Shown piece after piece: positions 15,480-24,854 of a DNA stretch of 64,000 nt (positions are counted from its first letter, which is position 1; every line of letters begins with the position of its first letter). Below the pieces are notes generated by a model. It worked only from the letters and a program-made list of their open reading frames with translations. It did not search any database and was not told the DNA's origin. The stretch comes from Brachyhypopomus gauderio. Its lineage: Eukaryota > Chordata > Actinopteri > Gymnotiformes > Hypopomidae. The translations under genes were made by a program, and so were the position numbers. Where the stretch lies: positions 2,288,764-2,352,763 of the forward strand of contig NW_027506877.1 in NCBI RefSeq assembly GCF_052324685.1, read 5' to 3'.

Positions 15480-17740
15480 GGGGATGTACTTGGTCAGGCT
15501 GGATCCATAACCCAGAGCAAGGTCCTGGACTTCTCCCTCTGTGAGAGCACTAAACATGCTCACCTGGGTCTTTGCCTTCTTTGGTTGGGCTAATAACTCT
15601 CTGGGAATGTCCTGTTTCCTAACCTGTTTAAAAATATAATTAAATATAAAAACCGTGTACTATGTTTTGTCAATGAAAATATTTGTATATTTGTACTCAA
15701 ATTATGAAGAAACAGTAATCCTGATAAGGCTTCTCTATGTTTTCTCACATATTTACGGCTTTCACATCTTTTAATTTCTTCCTTATCAACACAGTAATGT
15801 TTTCCTGTTACTGTTAACATTGCAAAAACATTGTACACTTTTCCTTTGCTTTCTATCTCTCTTTTTCTGACTCCATTTTCCTTGTCCTATTGATTCTTCC
15901 TTCTTTTCATACCCCTCCAAGCCCATCCTTTACTAAAGCTTCAAGTAGATCCACAACATTTTCCTTTTTACCACAACTCATGCCATGCGTCTTCCCTAGT
16001 TTTTTTACATTCTTTGCACTCGATTATTTCATTCTCTTGATCTAAATTTACCTGTCTTGTCCTCTGATTTCTTCTGTTTGCCCTCTCTGTTGTCTGTTTC
16101 CTTTTTGACCTACTTTCCATTCACTTTCTCTTTAAATTGTATTACTGCTTCTGTTTTTTTCTTTTCATGGCTATATTGTCTTCCTTATTGTTTCTGACCT
16201 CTTCTGTTTTGTCATGATTTTTTTTTACCACTCATTGTTTTCAACTGTGAAATCATGAGATTCAAAGCGTTTATAAAGATAAGCAATTATGAAGATAAAA
16301 AAATGTTTAATTGCAATGTTACACTAAATGACAGAATGGAGATAGTACCTGCACAGACTTCACAGGAACTGAGAATATTCTCTTTGAGCTCTTTCCTTGC
16401 CATCTTTGCATCCTCAATAGTGAACCAGTGGCTTTTATCAATTATGTCTTTTGACATAATTGGGAGATCCTAGGTGAAAGTGACAATCATAATATGAAAA
16501 GGTCAGTTTATATATTAGATTAATAAATTTGACTTTTATAAATCAAAATTTCATTTCAAAATCAAATACATTTCTCAAGATACCTCCGTGAACCCCCTTG
16601 AAAACAAGATGACAAAAATGCCACATTCTGTTGATCCACTTTGCTGGGGAACAGTAACAGAAATAGCAGGAAGAGATTCAAAGGCTGCACTTAAAAATTT
16701 GTAAAAGAAAATAAATGATTTTTTATTAATTATATACATATATACTGTACTGTGCAAAATTGATAATACATAGAAACGTAAAATACAGAAAATATCCCCA
16801 CAAAAAACATTAAAGCTGTCAAGCTATCAGCACTTAGTGTGACCTCCCTTGTCACTATGCATAAGTATAAGCATTTCACTTTTTGCTTTGTTTATTTGTT
16901 TTTTAGAGACTGTCAAAGTTTTCTGAAGTAATTATCTGGTTTATTATACCAGATTTTAAAGAATGCCAGGTTGCTACAATTACTACAGTGGGTCAAACTT
17001 TATACTGAAATTTATACAAATTTCATGAATGTTTTGGTTGTATTTTAATAAATAGTAAAGATAAATAATTCTATATTGACTTTATACCATTTCTAAAACA
17101 ACAATGCACACTACTGTATATATTACAAAAGGATTCCAAAAAGAATTACAAAAATGATGGATAGAAAATGTGGAAAATTTTGTTTGAGTTACCATCTGAT
17201 ATTGCAAATGGTTTAATTGCCACCACATCTCAGTAAAGAATCCAGGATAAGGATACAGGGTCTCAGAAGACAAAAGTGGCACCATAATTAACGGTACATC
17301 TAAAATGTTGCTATCTATCGAGTAGGTGTTTAGTATAGCAAACATATTAAAATTGATTAAAAAAAACTGAATCATCATCTTGCCTTGCCTTGTTTTTTTG
17401 TATCAAGAGGGTTCAGCCCTGGAGAGCAAATAATCAGCTCCAGTGGTTTCTGTTAAAATGCCCCTAATTCAAAGTCAAAACAGAGGAGGAGATAAAATAT
17501 TATTCAGACAAGAGCACCCAAACCTGAAGCAAGCACTCCACGATTAAATTAAAAACTAGGGTTAGTGTCTATTTCTACTAAATATTTTGATATAGCCTCA
17601 CTGACTAAAATCCACTCCACTTGTAGTTTATGTGTAGCTGTTTTCCCAGAATAAACTCTGCCATGTGAACATGTACTTACTTACCCATTCACATATCGAC
17701 ACATGAAAAGATATTCCCGGCTGAAAATGATCTTGCTCAT
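15480..17740 (-). pseudogene. Ulp1/SENP-like (C48) cysteine protease relic, minus strand
   Basis: Conceptual minus-strand peptides occur in a protease-like order. About 17740-17680 reads KIIFSREYLFMCRYVNG. About 17310-17260 reads ILDVPLIMVPLLSSE, like the core strand of the Ulp1 fold. About 16690-16575 contains VPQQSGSTECGIFVIL, which matches the Ulp1 Q-x(5)-(D/E)CG-x-F-V active-site block with its Gln and Cys. About 16475-16360 reads SHWFTIEDAKMARKELKE, like the C-terminal helix after the catalytic Cys. About 15600-15480 yields AKTQVSMFSALTEGEVQDLA, unassigned. The pieces are separated by stop-rich DNA, either introns or decay, and the expected catalytic HW block before the Cys motif was not located. 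Ulp1-like proteases remove SUMO-type modifiers and are carried by several eukaryotic DNA transposon groups. A working multi-exon gene is not excluded. Confidence 0.45.
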
Positions 17741-18231
17741 CAGTTGTTGGGCTGGATCAGGTCTGTTGGGGCAAGAAGCAGTGAAACTTTGCAAGTGCAC
17801 CTATCCTCTAAGAGCAACTATATTAAAGCATGGCGTAATAAGAACCATCTTACCTACACTCCAGTTTGTTACCAAATAAAACAGGAAAGAAGTAAGTCTT
17901 TCTCTGTAATGTTGGACATACTGATGATAAAAATATTAAGGAAAGATAATTAAGTTCAATAAAATGTCAGGTCAGACTGTTGTAGTTAATGTAGTCGAGT
18001 AAGAGTGATTATTATTGGGACAAAGCATTTACAGATCTCAGGAACACCTATATGGAACCTTTAACATACTTCAGATATATTACTTACTAATTTGGTTATT
18101 TTGTAAATTTGACTCAAATTACATTAAACAAGCTTGTAAAATATGTTACTCAAAAATCTTTAATTCTAACTTGAATTCTAGTTCCAGAATGACATCATCA
18201 ATCCATTGATTGTCATCGAGTGTAGCTAGGG

Positions 18232-18302
18232 AGGACAACATAATGATGGACTCGGAACAACAATACACATAATAATGGACTCGGGACAACAATGATGGAC
18301 TC
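18232..18302 (-). repeat. Inverted copy of the ~25-bp tandem array (right arm)
   Basis: Three units read on the minus strand as GAGTCCATCATTGTTGTCCC, GAGTCCATTATTATGTG and GAGTCCATCATTATGTTGTC. They match the array at 14503-14616 in opposite orientation. One further plus-oriented unit (18305-18329) follows immediately, giving the palindrome listed next. Confidence 0.7.
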
Positions 18303-18329
18303 CTGAGTCCATCATTGTTGTCCCGAGTC
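18278..18329. repeat. Perfect 25-bp inverted repeat with 2-nt spacer
   Basis: Arm 1 (18278-18302) begins GACTCGGGACAACAATG. Arm 2 (18305-18329) is its exact reverse complement, separated only by CT. On a single strand this would make a near loop-less hairpin. The next base on each side does not pair, so the palindrome is exactly 25 bp. It lies at the junction between the inverted tandem array and the hAT segment. Confidence 0.9.
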
Positions 18330-18332
18330 GGG

Positions 18333-18435
18333 ACAGATGCCTTACGTCGGGCGGCGTGACATTTCGCGGTTGTCGAGGTGAGTGGTGATGCATGTAAGGA
18401 TGGGAAAGTGCAAATTTAATGACAAATGGATGGAA
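18333..18435 (+). mobile_element. hAT-family internal segment with transposase N-terminus
   Basis: The DNA closely matches 12297-12400: GACAGATGCC, then GGCGGCGTGACATTTCGCGG and GTGATGCATGTAAGGATGGG. The frame then reads MGKCKFNDKWME, which I recognise as the N-terminal start of fish hAT transposases of this family. After that the reading changes to EF-hand-like sequence. No CAGGGTT terminus is visible upstream; the copy starts abruptly next to the 25-bp palindrome. Confidence 0.6.
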
Positions 18436-18871
18436 TATGGAATTGCTTCGTTCATCAAGGAAGAGCTAGTGGAGGACAAGATCAACAATCAGCACCTCAG
18501 AAACATCTGGACCATGCTCCAGGAGGCTGACAAAGACGGAGGAGGAGGTCTGTGTCTTGTGACTTTGAAGCTCCTGGATCTGCAGGCTCATGCCACAATC
18601 ATATGTCTAGACTGAAAGAGTTCCTGACGATGATTCTGCACTGGCATTGCAATTTAGTTTAAGACCCAGTCCAGTGTCTGAGAAACCTTCTCGGAGACGG
18701 AGTCTAGCACCTTCTCCTGTTTTCCCAAGCTTATTTAAACCATTTATTTATTGGTTTTACATGTATTGCTGAATTCCTTGTATGTATGTTGTCCTTGAAT
18801 TGTGATCAGTAGTTTTCTCTGTCCACAGCGTTGGACATGGATGAGTTCAGGGATGGCATTAACAACAGGAC
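18400..18871 (+). pseudogene. EF-hand gene fragment fused behind hAT N-terminus (two exons)
   Basis: After the MGKCKFNDKWME start the frame reads EELVEDKINNQHLRNIWTML, then QEADKDGGG, and ends at 18547 before a GT. An acceptor (TCTGTCCACAG) ends at about 18828. The next exon continues LDMDEFRDGINN to about 18870. Joined, the two give a 12-residue EF-hand loop with acidic residues at positions 1, 3, 9, 11 and 12, Gly at 6 and Leu at 8, the canonical calcium-binding pattern. This resembles EF-hand plus WD40 proteins (WDR49/WDR95-like), but I cannot name the gene. The donor is GTCTGT, a weak match. It may be a host-gene fragment captured by or next to the hAT copy, or a local gene with its first exon overwritten. 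No further exons were recognised. Confidence 0.5.
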
Positions 18872-18879
18872 AACACACA

Positions 18880-20220
18880 CACGGCAGGGAACAACTCATA
18901 CAGTACAACTACATAAACCGATAAGGGAAGACTCAAGCTACATAACACACATAACCAAATACATAACATAATAATACATAATAACATAATAAATACATGC
19001 ACCAACATTACACATAAAAGGAACCAATACCGGAGCCGTAGGGGCTCATGGGAAGTAGCGCCGATGGACCGATGCTACAGTACTACATGTAATACAGATT
19101 TGCATGGCCTCACATGATCAGTTTTCAAATGGTAGCACTAAAGTAGTGAATGAATCATATAGCATGACAGTTGCAGTAAAAATACAAAACCTTTTATTTT
19201 TTATCTCTTTAATGTGATAAAAAGCTAATTATTTCGAATCATTCCGACCATATGTGTATTTGTATAATTATGTAAATTAATTTAAGCTGAAGGTGCTGGA
19301 AAATATTGAAAATGGCCCTTGAAAGTGATGTACAAGTGCTTGAATTCCACCTCGTAAAGGTGGATGAACCCTGCAAACACAGCTCTGAAGAGCGGAACGC
19401 GACCTCGACACGTCACAGTGGAGCCCCCGCGATTGCTACCCGTATTTTAGGTAGCAGACTATAAGCTGCTACTTATTCCCTCACGCTTTGAACCATGCGA
19501 TTTATATTGAGGTACGGCTGTAGATGTTTCTTGACGTGTCGAGCATAAAGTTAATCAGGTGGTAGGACAAAGTTGTAAATCAAAGAAGAAAGCACATGCA
19601 AGCAGCAGGCACGATGGAGAGGTTTTTTCAAACAAACGTGTAGATACGTTGTTAGTTAGCATGGTTAATTAATATGGTCGGTTAGTACGGTTAATTAGTC
19701 TTGTGGTGTACCTGGTCTTTGGAGACGCTGACGATCTTGTTGTCTTGACCATTGACTGCTATGTAGATGAAAGCACTCAAATGGCCCTTCATCAGCGATG
19801 TGGCTGTGTAGGTAATGTATGGATCTGTGTAGTAATTAAGCATTTGCTGAAGCCCAATCGATTTTTAGATACTTTTTCCAACCACATACAGCTCCGCGGT
19901 GAGTTCCCCGTTTCCCTGGATGTGTGTTGTATGCGTGTTAGTGTCCCCCCTCCCTTAGAATCAGTGTGATTTTGCCGTTAGCGTATTGCTAATGAAATAG
20001 CATTGAGCTAACGTTGGTATCATGGCTCATTCTTGTCCTGACTCGACGCCGTTTCAATATTTATTACATTCATAAAGCAGCTCTCATATGCCTGTTTGGT
20101 GGTATTTTATGTTTACTTTTTGACATGCAAATAAAATGCACAATTACTTAATTATATTCTGTATATTTTGAATTTACTTCATAAAGCATAAAATGTATAG
20201 TTTAGGCAACTTGGATACTA
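18880..20220. other. AT-rich intergenic DNA with repeat fragments
   Basis: A CA/AT-rich stretch (18890-19080) is followed by an unclassified repeat at 19296-19470 (listed separately). Nothing else is recognised; the open frame at 19703-19969 has no domain I know. Confidence 0.45.
19296..19470 (+). mobile_element. Unclassified dispersed repeat, copy 1
   Basis: Contains AAGTGCTTGAATTCCACCT then AAAGGTGGATGAACCCTGC, and a CG-rich tail with GAAGAGCGGAACGCGACCTC. The same arrangement recurs at 23422-23640. The GAACCCTG motif resembles the right terminus of a hAT family, but similarity between the copies continues past it, so it is probably internal to a larger element. Confidence 0.5.
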
Positions 20221-20224
20221 ATTA

Positions 20225-20700
20225 ATAATAACAATAAACAATTGTAGCTGGAACTACATTAAATATTTTGTTGGACTCACTAGGTGTATTTGGTTAATAT
20301 ATAACATTTTGTTGGCTCAACTTATTTTCTTTAATTAGACTGAATTCTGTAGTTGTCAAATTGCAAAATTGCAATTTGCAGAGCTTAAATTAGACCAGGG
20401 GTGCCCACAAGTTTTCAGCTTGCGAGCTACTTATAAGATGACCAAGTCAGAAAGATCTACCGGGGGGTTGGGGGTTGTGGGGTGGCGAACGTAATTTGTT
20501 GAGCGGGGGGACGATGGGCGATTCATCTACTACTTTTTTATGTCACGCGATCTATGCACGTTCCTTCGCGATCGACCGACACTTCCTTCGCGATCGACGT
20601 AATGAGCACCCCTGAATTAGACCAACTAAAAAAATTAGGTGCAACGGGTCACTAAGATTTTTTTAGTTGGTGAGATTTGAAATTTTTTACAGTGTGTTTA
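20225..20700. mobile_element. Older non-autonomous repeat hosting the hAT MITE
   Basis: The flanks of the 219-bp MITE (ttgcaaaattgcaatttgca on the left; 'gggtcactaagatttttt', then a stretch ending TTTTTTACAGTGTG, on the right) look like a fish DNA-transposon terminus. The ends are not resolved. The MITE is nested in it. Confidence 0.3.
20396..20614. mobile_element. hAT MITE with intact 8-bp target duplication
   Basis: The 219-bp element starts CAGGGGTGCCCA and ends TGAGCACCCCTG; the termini are inverted repeats with one mismatch. It is flanked on both sides by the identical octamer AATTAGAC (20388-20395 and 20615-20622). The 8-bp duplication and CAGGG termini are diagnostic of hAT. It has no coding capacity. 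The perfect duplication implies a fairly recent insertion. Confidence 0.92.
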
Positions 20701-20959
20701 TAGTGCATGAACCTCATTCAAAGTATGTTTATTACCACAGAAAACTGATGACGGCCTACACATTGAGATGTTGATTAACAGATGTTGCATTTAGCACAGT
20801 TAGATGAGATTTGTTTTTGTAGTAAAATTTTGTTCCTCATCTGTCAGTAACTCCACCTTTTACCTCAATAAAGGAATCTTGTGTTTTGACTATTCTCCCG
20901 AGTTTAACATCTTGGGTAAGAGGCAGCAGTTCTAAGTGACTATGTCACTATCATTGGTG

Positions 20960-22270
20960 ACGGTAACTGTTTTTTCAGATCACTGGCATTTGCAATTAGC
21001 CTGGGCCTGGACTGTTCACAAAGTACAAGGTTTTGTTGTGGAAAAAGCTGTTGTGTCGCTAAAAAAAGATATTTGCAGCAGGACAAACGTGGACTTGTAA
21101 CATCTTTGGAAAGGCTTAAGATAAAAGATTTCAAAGAGAGTGCTATTTATGCAAAAGAAGACATTGAACAGTCTTTACAAAACATGCCTTTATTTATTGA
21201 ACCAGTGACAGAGCTGCCACCTCCCTGTGGGTCATACAAGATTCTTCTGCACAGTATTGAAGGACTACATTGCCATGTGGAAGACCTGAGACATGATACG
21301 AGATACATGGAAGCTGACATTATTTGTATGATAGAAACTTGGTTACAACCAAATTATTGCAACATTGATATAGAATTGTCTGAACTTGTTTTTCATACAA
21401 CACTAGTCACGTGATGTTTGCTAACTTGAAGGATCGACAACATGCTGGTGTTGGTGTGTATTATAAACATGCTCATTGTAGTATTGTTGATTTACCATGC
21501 ATTAACATTGAATGCCTGCAGTTCATCCTACCTCACCTGAATACAGGTCTGTACAGACCTCATTCCTACCTACAGTCTGGTAATGTTTCAAAATAACCTT
21601 CTCCGAGGTTCACCTGGGGAGTAACACTGCAGTCGGAGCCTACAATACCAGTATCATCACTCCGACACGGAATGAAAACCTGGCGTTCATCACAAGACAT
21701 TTACATTGACAATATCAACACCCAGAAATTTCATTCTAGTTACCTTATACTTAGCCTGATTGTGTGATTTGTTTGTAACTTGTGTATTCGTCTGTATAAT
21801 TTGTTTTTGTGTAATTTGTGTGTTAACGGGCCGCCCAATGGAGGATGGGTTCCCTTTTGAGTCTTGGTCCTCCCAAGGTTTTCCTTGCCACTGTTGCCTT
21901 TGGCTTGCTCATTAGGGATTTGGACCCATAGTATTGTTAACCTTGTAAATCCTGTAAAGCGCTTTGTGACAACATGTGTTGTGAAAAGCGCTATACAAAT
22001 ATATTTGATTTGATTTGATACATTTGATTTCTCATATTGACCAGTTCCCAGGAAGAAAAGTGATCATGGGAGATTTCAATGAAAATCTTTTTGTAACAAG
22101 TACAGTCAGTAATACTATGCAACTCCATGGGTTTACTCAGGTTAGAGAACCAACAACCGAAAATGGCACTTTGATTGATCATGTATATATTAAAGATATT
22201 TCTGCAGACAATATCAGTGCCAACATATTATGCCAACATATTTCAGTTTTCATGAATGTGTTGTACTGAA
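20960..22270 (+). pseudogene. Helitron/Helentron relic: Pif1-like helicase end plus endonuclease
   Basis: At 20985-21075 the sequence translates as AWTVHKVQGFVVEKAVVSL, matching the Pif1/Rep-Hel helicase HKxQG motif. It is followed in a shifted frame by AAGQT and then TSLERLKIKDF, the decayed GQxYVALSRVTSL motif. The next frame (to 21414) moves into an endonuclease/exonuclease/phosphatase domain with LEADII-like EADIICMIETWL. A second segment (21430-21600) continues this domain, and a third (22020-22269) carries GRKVIMGDFNEN and GTLIDHVYIK, typical of the Asp/Asn and DH blocks. A helicase-endonuclease fusion is the signature of animal Helentrons, which move by rolling-circle replication. Several frameshifts and an internal retroposon insertion show it is dead. 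The N-terminal Rep part was not found. Confidence 0.75.
21601..22020 (+). mobile_element. L2-type LINE 3' end inserted in the Helentron relic
   Basis: About 420 bp with the L2-like 3'UTR phrases gggccgcccaatggaggatg, ccttgccactgttgcc and ggcttgctcattaggg, then the stem gtaaagcgctttgtgaca, gaaaagcgctatacaaat, and a (TTTGA)n-type tail. It is 5'-truncated, as expected from target-primed reverse transcription. Removing it rejoins the flanking endonuclease frame (…FQNN then HLISHIDQFPG), which fixes the borders to within a few bases and shows it landed after the Helentron. Confidence 0.75.
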
Positions 22271-22279
22271 CTGTTTTCA

Positions 22280-22950
22280 TTAATCTTCAATATCAGGTAC
22301 TTAACGTTTACTGACAGTTTGCTGAAATTTTACTGACAGTTTGCTGAACTAAAACAGGTAGATAAGAGCAAGTATTTGTGGTGTAATATAATATAAAGTG
22401 AGTGAGTAAATGTAGGAATATGTATCAACCTATTTGAAAATGCCCAAGGCCCATAAGGCCAATATAAATGAGAATGAAAAAAATAATTATATTCATTGAA
22501 CTGAATCAAATGTTGAGATTTAGCTTTCTGGCTTGGTGAATGTGCATGGGTGCTTGTGTGTGCATTGCATATATGTACATGACCATGTGTGTGCATGCAC
22601 AAGTGTCCACATATGTCTATGTGCGTGTGTGTGTTTGAGTTATCAGGACCAGAGGCCTTAATGATTTTGAGCATGTAAGGTGAAATAAGCCTCTTCAGTG
22701 CAGATACTTAGTCCACATAGCCTGTCTAAAGCCTCCAGATGTCATGAGTGATCATAAGAAAACGTTATGAAAGATGTTTGTCAGGTATTGAAAACACTGA
22801 TCTTTTGACCTTTAAACAGTGTGCTGTGTTTTGGAAGGGAGAAGTCTATAAACTATATGTGCATTTCAAATTCTGTTTTACAGTTCCATCTACTGGCCAA
22901 ATAATTTGCCACTTTATGCATGAAAGTTTTGTATGTCTTGATAAATATAT
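22280..22950. other. Intergenic DNA, nothing recognised
   Basis: No domain-bearing frame. A loose TG/CATG-rich stretch lies at 22540-22640. Confidence 0.4.
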
Positions 22951-22959
22951 ACAGTGTAG

Positions 22960-24161
22960 TAGGGGTGTGTTTAAAAAATTGATCTTTCGATTCAAATCGA
23001 TCTTCATTTGAATGATTCAATATCGATTTATGAAACCTGAGATCGATCTTTAGAATTAGCCAATTTTCCCCGCATATGCGTACCATTTTAACGTATTGCG
23101 TTTTATCTCGCAAGACCATCCTTTTTTCTCGAGCACCGCCTCTTGGCTGGGGTGATCAGTTAAGCATGGCTGCAGCAAGAGTAAAAATGCCCAAGAACCT
23201 GAAGGCAGATGTATGATGGTAGGGAAGAGTTGGATAAAAGCACAGCCGTGTGTAAACTGTGCAACATGGAGGTGAAATATTGTGGGAATACCACAAATCT
23301 GAGAAATCATTTAACGCAACACCATCTTGATATTCAAAAAACGCCAGAACCCAAACTCCACTAGAGAAGGCATTTGCGATTAAACTATCTACAAGTTCTC
23401 CCCGTGCTAAAAAAATAACCGAAGTGCTTGAATTCCACCTTTTAAAGGTGTATGAACCCTGCAAATATGACTTTGTTCATTGCGCTGAAGCGCGGCGCGC
23501 AAAGTTACAAAATTCGAGACGTGCACAACCTCGTGAAGCAACAGTGCACGAGCGGAGCCACTGCGATTACATCATTTTCAGCGCGCGGACCCTCACGCCG
23601 GTCGCGACGCGTCAAGTATAAAGCTGTGAAGTTTTCTCAACAGCTGGCAATATTGTTACTGCACAAAGGAGCTGTCTCACTCCTCAACATGTTGATCAGC
23701 TCCTTTTCTTGCAGAAAAATTTGACAATCTCCAAGATGTCAGAAAGCAGTCATGAATAAATCTTAGTTTTTGGACCTTAATGTTTACAATATTCAGAACT
23801 ATGTTCATAAATGTTTTTGTTACATGTTAAAAAAAAAACTTAATTTGCACCTTAAAAGGCTGTTCAAAACCGCTTTCAATGCCTTTTCTGGTAAAGGCTA
23901 TGTGGAAGAGTGTGCATTAATTGATATTTAAAAAAGAATGTAACTGTTGTTCACAGTATAAACACTAATATCTTTATACATTTTAATAAAGTTCCTTGTA
24001 TTATTACAACATTTCACATTCAAACTACACTTTTTATTGTAACTGAAATGTACCTACAAGAATCACTATTGAATCGAATCGAATCGAAAATCGAATTGAA
24101 TCGTGACCTTGTGAATCGGAATTGAATCGAAATGGGAAATCAGTGGTGATACCCACCCCTA
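22960..24161 (+). mobile_element. hAT element with BED zinc finger and transposase C-terminus, internally deleted
   Basis: It starts TAGGGGTGTG and ends CACCCCTA, with the identical octamer CAGTGTAG on both sides (22952-22959, 24162-24169). Subterminal regions are rich in GATTCGATT-type motifs in inverted orientation. Around 23166-23330 the frame reads KLCNMEVKYCGNTTNLRNHL then TQHH, a BED-type zinc finger (C-x2-C ... H-x4-H). At 23675-23755 another frame reads QHVDQLLFLQKNL, the C-terminal end of hAT transposases. The catalytic core between them is missing, replaced in part by a nested repeat (23422-23640). It was mobilised in trans and is now inactive. Confidence 0.8.
23422..23640 (+). mobile_element. 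Unclassified dispersed repeat, copy 2 (nested)
   Basis: Shares AAGTGCTTGAATTCCACCT, AAAGGTG(T/G)ATGAACCCTGC and the following GC-rich block with 19296-19470. It lies inside the internally deleted hAT element and may belong to the transposase gene of a related element. Confidence 0.45.
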
Positions 24162-24207
24162 CAGTGTAGTTAGTGTCTGATGTGGTTTGCACATGTCATC
24201 TGTAGCC

Positions 24208-24734
24208 GGGTTTCCATCCAAACCTTTCGAAAAAATAATGCGCAATTTCCAAGTTTCGGCAGAAAAAAATGTGAATTAAGCCTTGTTTCCATTCATTACA
24301 GTTATACGAATAAACTTTAGATCACGTGAGAGGACGCCAAACAATAGCGGTTTTTACATCCATCTGGCAGTTATGCATTTTTGCACGTTGAGGTTTTGAA
24401 AAAAATTTTTCTTTTTCTTTTCTATACACAGAGAAGGTAAATTCAATTTTTGCTCTCTCCAGAACTGTTTTTGTATGCATTTGCCATCTTTACATCGCGA
24501 TCATGTACAGAACCACATGACTCGAGGCATGATACGTCATCGTTTGTGCGAAAAACCCTTTTCCATCCAGTTTTTCCGAATTTTGGCGATGCGATAGTCT
24601 AACTTTTCCACCTCCTCCTAGCGTAAAAATCTTTTTGCGATATTTGGGGCTTTTTTCTAATTTTGGACTTTTTCCATCCAGCTTTTTTCATGCGCATTTT
24701 CAAAATGCGCAAAAACTCGGTGGATGGAAAACCC
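24208..24734. mobile_element. MITE with GGGTTTCCATCC termini
   Basis: It begins GGGTTTCCATCCAAACC and ends GGTGGATGGAAAACCC, imperfect inverted repeats. Internal copies of TTTTTCCATCCAG occur near 24567 and 24667, and ATGCGC/GCGCAT motifs are frequent near the right end. It has no coding capacity. No clear target duplication is visible, so I do not assign a superfamily. Confidence 0.65.
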
Positions 24735-24854
24735 TCTAATGATGAATAATCATAAACATGATATAAACATGAAACAGACCCTACTGACAGCCAATCACAA
24801 TTCACATCCGGAAAACAGCCGCAGCCAATCCTGTCTGGGTCCCTCCCACGACTG

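Larger units (their letters stand above)
14503..18329 (-). mobile_element. Candidate ~3.8-kb DNA transposon with Ulp1-like cargo (unclassified)
   Basis: The interval is bounded by the same ~25-bp tandem unit in opposite orientations (14503-14616 and 18232-18302), consistent with subterminal inverted repeats. The interior is AT-rich and carries minus-strand pieces of a decayed C48 (Ulp1/SENP-like) protease, listed separately. No recognisable transposase was seen and no clear target duplication was found, so class and borders are open. It could also be two independent insertions of a repeat with shared units. Seen: inverted arrays and protease-like peptides. Inferred: that they form one element. 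Confidence 0.4.
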
